Below are positions 59,601-64,000 of a DNA stretch of 64,000 nt, in pieces. A program made the position numbers and the translations under genes. This DNA is from Puffinus mauretanicus (Eukaryota > Chordata > Aves > Procellariiformes > Procellariidae), in contig JAJKFH010001810.1 in assembly GCA_023333565.1 (NCBI GenBank), forward strand, positions 868,001 to 932,000, written 5' to 3'. The stretch's first letter is position 1. The number at the start of each line of letters is the position of its first letter. Under the pieces are notes generated by a model. That model saw nothing but the letters and a program-made list of their open reading frames with translations, was not told the origin of the DNA and ran no database searches.

Positions 59601-61862
59601 ACCCTTTTCCCATTGACATAGATATAAGATGCATAGACCAGCTTATGAGAAGGCAAGTTATCTGGAGAGTGAAAAATAACTGGTATCATAGCACACAGCA
59701 CAACTATTGATCTGGCAGCTGATAGTTTTGAATCTCTAACAGGACATTTCTAATAACCTAAATAAGCAACAGCTGAAAATACTTATCAGAGAAATGAAAA
59801 CAGGAAGAGAAGACAAGGACAATATTCACTGAATCATTCAGAACATGAAATGAATGAAAAGCTAAGAGTGCACGTAAAGTTAAATGGGAGAGATTATAGA
59901 ACCTTTTATTGAGGTGAATGTAAGAATTTTTTTATATCTATTGTACAGTATTTTTTGAGATGATCCTCAACTTTCTAACTGACATTAGGTTGTCCTGGGA
60001 TGCAGCAGTTACTAAACTGATAAAATGAGCAGTAAAAAGTATTGCTTTAAAAAACTCACTCCCTCAGTGAGAGACATTCCTATCACAGAACCAGCAAAGG
60101 AGATCATACCATTTGCTCATGCATGCCATTCTGAAAACACAGTATACTCATTTTCACTCAGGGCCAACTGCATATGTAAAAAAACATGCAAAATCTTGAG
60201 TTCCTGGACTGGACAAATTGCTCAAAGCTGGGCACGATGGAAATGTCTAAATCAAAAATTCTGATTGAAGGAAATCTTTCATGTTGACCACCCACTATAG
60301 GAGCACTTAAGTCAACATGTACATGTCCATCTTACTCTGAAGGTTCCCAGGCACCTGAATTTCTGGTTTTATGCATGTCCAGGGTCACATCAGTGCCAGA
60401 ATCTGGGTGCCAACCTCCCATCCATCTGGGACCAGGACTGGAGGCTCAATGGACATTACCCAAGTTCCCCAAAGGACTCTGCAAAGATTTTGTTTCTCTG
60501 AAATTATAGCTCCAGTTGCTTCCCTTTAAAATAGACCTGGAGGAGGCATTTGCCTCTAGAATCCTGTTTTGGAAGCCGAGCACCAGGGTCTGCAGTCAGG
60601 GGTGGGAATGTTCCCCACTCTTCCTGATGATGCTATTCAGCAAATAATTCAAAACATTTGGCTATAGGTGGGGGCACAGGGAACGTAACTCTCTAGCACA
60701 ACAATTAGTACAGTCTGGGATAACAGAAATTACAGAACTGATATAATTACCTAGCAGGCTTTCCCTAGGTCCAAGTGGATTTAGAGGATCTCACGTTTCC
60801 AGCCACAGGCCTCCCTTATTCTTGGTAAACAGCCTAACATTACTGAAGAAATGTCACCAGGGGCTGGTGTGCTCAGGGGCCAGATATTTTATCAAGGACT
60901 ACCATGTATCTGGAAATCCACACATGTCCAGGCCTCATAAGTAGTGTTACTAGCAAAATGTGTCTTTTGGAAAACATCTGGCTCACTGATGCTCTGCTAC
61001 AAGTCACAATGTACACGAGTCTGACACTTACTATGCAGGGACTCTGCATTCACCGTATAGTAGCCCCAAAGGCTTATTGTTTAATAGATTTGTTTATTTG
61101 CTTACCTGGGTGTCTTCATTTCGACAGTGTGAACACTCCTCTGTGTCTCCAACCTTGCATATGGAAAAGCTTCACAAAGCAAGAGCTATTTTTGGTACTT
61201 TGGGTAAAATAAGATGGACATCTTAAGAGAATTGAGATGCTAGTTACTGTAATCACAAAATAATAATAAATTAATATAGTCTAAGAATCAAAACTTATTT
61301 GAGGGTGATATGCAGGCATACATTTCTCTTATAGATTGGAATTACCTATATTTTTACTGCATGCATTTCCAGAATTGAGAGTAAAATCTTAAAAAGACAA
61401 TGCAGACTACAGCCAGAAGAAAAAAGTAAAAGAAACCTGTGTGTTGTTGTTTTCCATATCATGTAATTCTATATCAATGAATTCCTTAAAAAATAAATTG
61501 CAACAAAACCTCCTGCTATTCTTATTGTAGCTTGCATACGCAGTAAACTGTATACGAGTCATAAAATAGTTCTTGATTCAATGGTCTAATGTTTTGGTAT
61601 TTAGAAGGGGACATTTTCTGGGAGTAATGTTGCAGTACATTGCTACACTAGAATATGAACCACTTTTATGAGGTTACATTACAGATCATTTGGATCTTTT
61701 TGTAAAACCTCTCCTGGCAAATGCTTCCTACCATATTGATTTTTGAAGAATACTTGAGATTCTCATGCTCTCATCATGGCTTATTAACATACAGTAATTC
61801 AAAAAATACATCTATTTTTGGACATTTTTTCTATCAATATTAATTAACTCCTGACTATGTTG
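56660..61862. other. Unique non-coding stretch
   Basis: No gene is recognised. The frame at 57773-58213 (146 codons) is the longest in this stretch but shows no family resemblance and lacks an ATG at its 5' end. The segment 60340-60680 has a repeat-like texture that I cannot classify. Confidence 0.5.
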
Positions 61863-62024
61863 AGTCACCAACCCTGGAAGTATTTAAAAGACGTGTAGAT
61901 GAGGCGCTTAGGGACATGGTGTAGTGGGCATGGTGGCTGTTGGGTTGACGGTTGGACTCGATGATCTTAGAGGTCTTTTCCAACCTTAATGATTCTATGA
62001 TTCTATGATTCTATGATTCTATGT
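61863..62024 (+). mobile_element. Short CR1 3' end with octamer tail
   Basis: Only the last 160 bases are present. They start CCAACCCTGGAAGTATTTAA, pass through AGACGTGTAGATGAGGCGCT and GGTTGGACTCGATGATCTTA, and end in four GATTCTAT octamers (61991-62022). It is very strongly 5'-truncated, a normal outcome of CR1 reverse transcription. It is nearly identical in layout to the 3' end of the copy at 50762-51382. Confidence 0.95.
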
Positions 62025-62774
62025 TAGAATGACTGAGAGAGAAGACAGTTTTATTTTGCCTTTTGCTGGGAATCTTGCTCACAAACTTTGAACTACATAT
62101 GTGTGTTTTCATGAAGAGAAAAAAAATCAAAATTCTCCTGGGTTTCTAGGCTCAAAACTTCAGAAGAAAAATGAAGGTGTGGAATTCACATTTTTAAAGG
62201 CAGAGGTGGGAGAGAAAGGGTGGCAGAAAAATCATTTAGGTATGTAAATACTGTCAGTCATTCTTATGTGCATCAAAAAAAAGTACAAATAGGCAAGGTG
62301 AAGGGAAGACTGGGAAATAGGAGATTTTACTGACCACTTGTGAATGGGAAGCTCATTCCTCTCTGTGCCCTTAAATACTGTTCTTCGCAAGACACTGTAA
62401 TACTCGGTCCTCATTAGAAATCTGCTGTCAGCAACAGTCTGAAGGCTTTTGCCCTTCAAGTTGTTGAAATTGAAAGTACAGCAGACATAATATAGCCAGC
62501 CCCTTCATGTTTGACAGTTTGGAGCATACTGGATGCATACAACTTTTAATACCCGACACAGAAAAATGGTAAATTTCTTAAAGAATTCTCTTGTGTACAG
62601 TGTATTCACTGATCACAATCGATACATTCATGATGAAGGAAAGACTCTTCTAAGGAATAATCTTGAAATGAAGGTTTAGACAGAAAATAAAAGGAGCCAC
62701 TAGAGATGATCTAATGCAGTACCTTGTGGTGCTCATGAATGAGTCCTATGTTTTTAAGAGCTTGTAAAGAGATT
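62025..62774. other. Unique non-coding stretch
   Basis: I see no gene, repeat or motif of note. Confidence 0.5.
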
Positions 62775-63062
62775 TTGCAGCTGTGTTCTGTGACCTTAAA
62801 TAGATCACTTTCACAATGATTAGGAAGTGTTTCCTAATATCTAATTTAAATTCTTACATGCCAAAAGTTAATTCACTTTCCTACTTACTTTAGGCATGTA
62901 GAAAAAAATAGCTTATTCTCCTCTATTATAACCTTTGACAAATCACAATACTATTATTATGATTTCCTCTTTATATCTCTCTTTCTTAGACCAAACAAAA
63001 CTAATTCCTTTATGAGTTTGGTTTTGATAGTTCTAATATTACTTTAATTACTGCTCTGGATA
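62775..63062 (-). mobile_element. Ancient CR1 LINE fragment
   Basis: The plus strand is the decayed complement of a CR1 ORF2 C-terminus. GGAAGTGTTTCCTAATATCT and AATTTAAATTCTTACATGCC correspond to the DIRKNFF region, TATTATGATTTCCTCTTTAT to the GDLI region, and TTAGACCAAACAAAACTAAT to the LGLFSLE region, ending near TTACTGCTCTGGA. It is highly diverged with no frame. The ends are approximate. Confidence 0.65.
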
Positions 63063-64000
63063 ATAATGAGTCTCCTTATCAAATGCTATCATTAGTAATG
63101 GTGAGACTATTATTTTTGTCTCACTTACATTCTCTTTAATAATGCTTGGAAGATAAAAGTTTATTTGATGTCTAAATATTGAAAGAAGTAGAGTGTTTCC
63201 AGATGCCCAGAATAAAACTGTTCAACTACCAAAAAAAACTTTCTATTACAATTTTAGTAGGATTGCTGGTTATTGTCATGGATTTGTAAGAGGTCTCTTG
63301 GCATCCCCATCGCTGGTCTTAACCATCTAAAAATGTTTTGGTTTACAGATGACCTGCAGCACAGGTGACATGCTGGAGTGCCATGCTTAGAAAAAGATTT
63401 TGTTTCTCTTATGCATGGAAAGTAAAGCATCTGTCCGTCAGTATCCTCCTCACAAATAATGTAGATTTCTCATCGCTTTTGTAACTCTGAGCAAACTAAG
63501 TATTAATAAAGGTCCTTAAACTTAGACATATCGAACATCAAGAAATTGTTCGTTCTAGTGCCAAGGTCAAGCCCTTCCAGGACACACATCGCTTGAACTA
63601 CCTCATCCTTCATTAACACGTGGCATCGCTCAAAAAAACCCTGGAAAAGCCTCTTGCACACTACATCCTGCAAGGTAATAACAAAAAAAAAAGGAAAAAA
63701 CCCAAACCAAACAAAAAATAAAAGCTTTGCCTATAACTGCTTATTTTGTCTTAACAAGCATGTCAACATACCCTCTATAGCACGGACCAGACTTGACCAT
63801 AGAGGACCAGATCACCTTGTTATCCGTTGCTTACAAATATGGCACCCTACATCCTGCCAGCATGAATTCATGCTAGTGCACAATTGTCTATTGCTATTGC
63901 TTCTGGTCTCATTAATGTCTTAAAAGCAATATAAGGGATTTAAATTCAGAGTGGGTTAGCAATATCTGCCTGTTGGTCACCATTTTAAATTGCTCATGTC
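63063..64000. other. Unique stretch with A-rich tract
   Basis: No gene is recognised. An A-rich low-complexity tract at 63679-63724 contains AAAAAAAAAAGG and CCCAAACCAAACAAAAAAT. The final frame, near 63654-63923, begins inside this tract and is not convincing. Confidence 0.5.

Noticed and set aside
61991..62022. Independent octamer minisatellite
   Set aside because: The GATTCTAT units are the normal CR1 3' tail.
1..64000. CRISPR arrays, operons, tRNA or rRNA genes
   Set aside because: I saw none; the only regularly spaced short repeats are the microsatellite and CR1 tails. A tRNA or RNA-family search was not possible here.

Overview
This looks like vertebrate nuclear DNA, most likely from a bird. 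The evidence is several CR1 LINE copies that end in the typical ATTCTATG-type tail, together with long terminal repeats (LTRs) of a retrovirus-like family I associate with avian genomes. The background is AT-rich. No open frame is long enough to suggest a complete gene, and nothing resembles bacterial organisation. I cannot name the species or chromosome. The window reads as a gene desert or as the inside of a very large intron.

Layout. 1-4930 is mostly unique sequence with one weak exon-like segment near 192-310. 4931-5792 is a 5'-truncated CR1 on the minus strand. 5793-31590 is largely unique, with three decayed ancient LINE fragments (about 11570, 18950 and 28835), a perfect 68-bp tandem duplication at 22014-22149 and a pyrimidine tract at 23961. 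31590-32828 is the longest CR1 copy and carries recognisable reverse-transcriptase motifs. 36225-36615 is an isolated GC-rich block. 41594-42107 is a complete solo LTR with a perfect 5-bp target duplication, followed by an ancient LINE fragment near 42480. 45650-46124 is a 5'-truncated relative of that LTR. 50609-52743 is a repeat cluster: an LTR split by a younger CR1 insertion, a short CR1 tail, and a further LTR-like block. 56195-56659 is a CR1 whose tail has grown into a pentanucleotide microsatellite. 61863-62024 is a short CR1 3' end, and about 62775-63062 is another ancient LINE fragment.

There is no gene system to describe. The recognisable coding-derived sequence belongs to dead LINE copies, and no gag, pol or env sequence accompanies the LTRs. 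The most informative observations are evolutionary: a probable template-switch mutation inside one CR1, a CR1-in-LTR nested insertion that orders events in time, a CRE motif at different stages of decay in related LTRs, and the local 68-bp duplication. I did not find a convincing new biological system.
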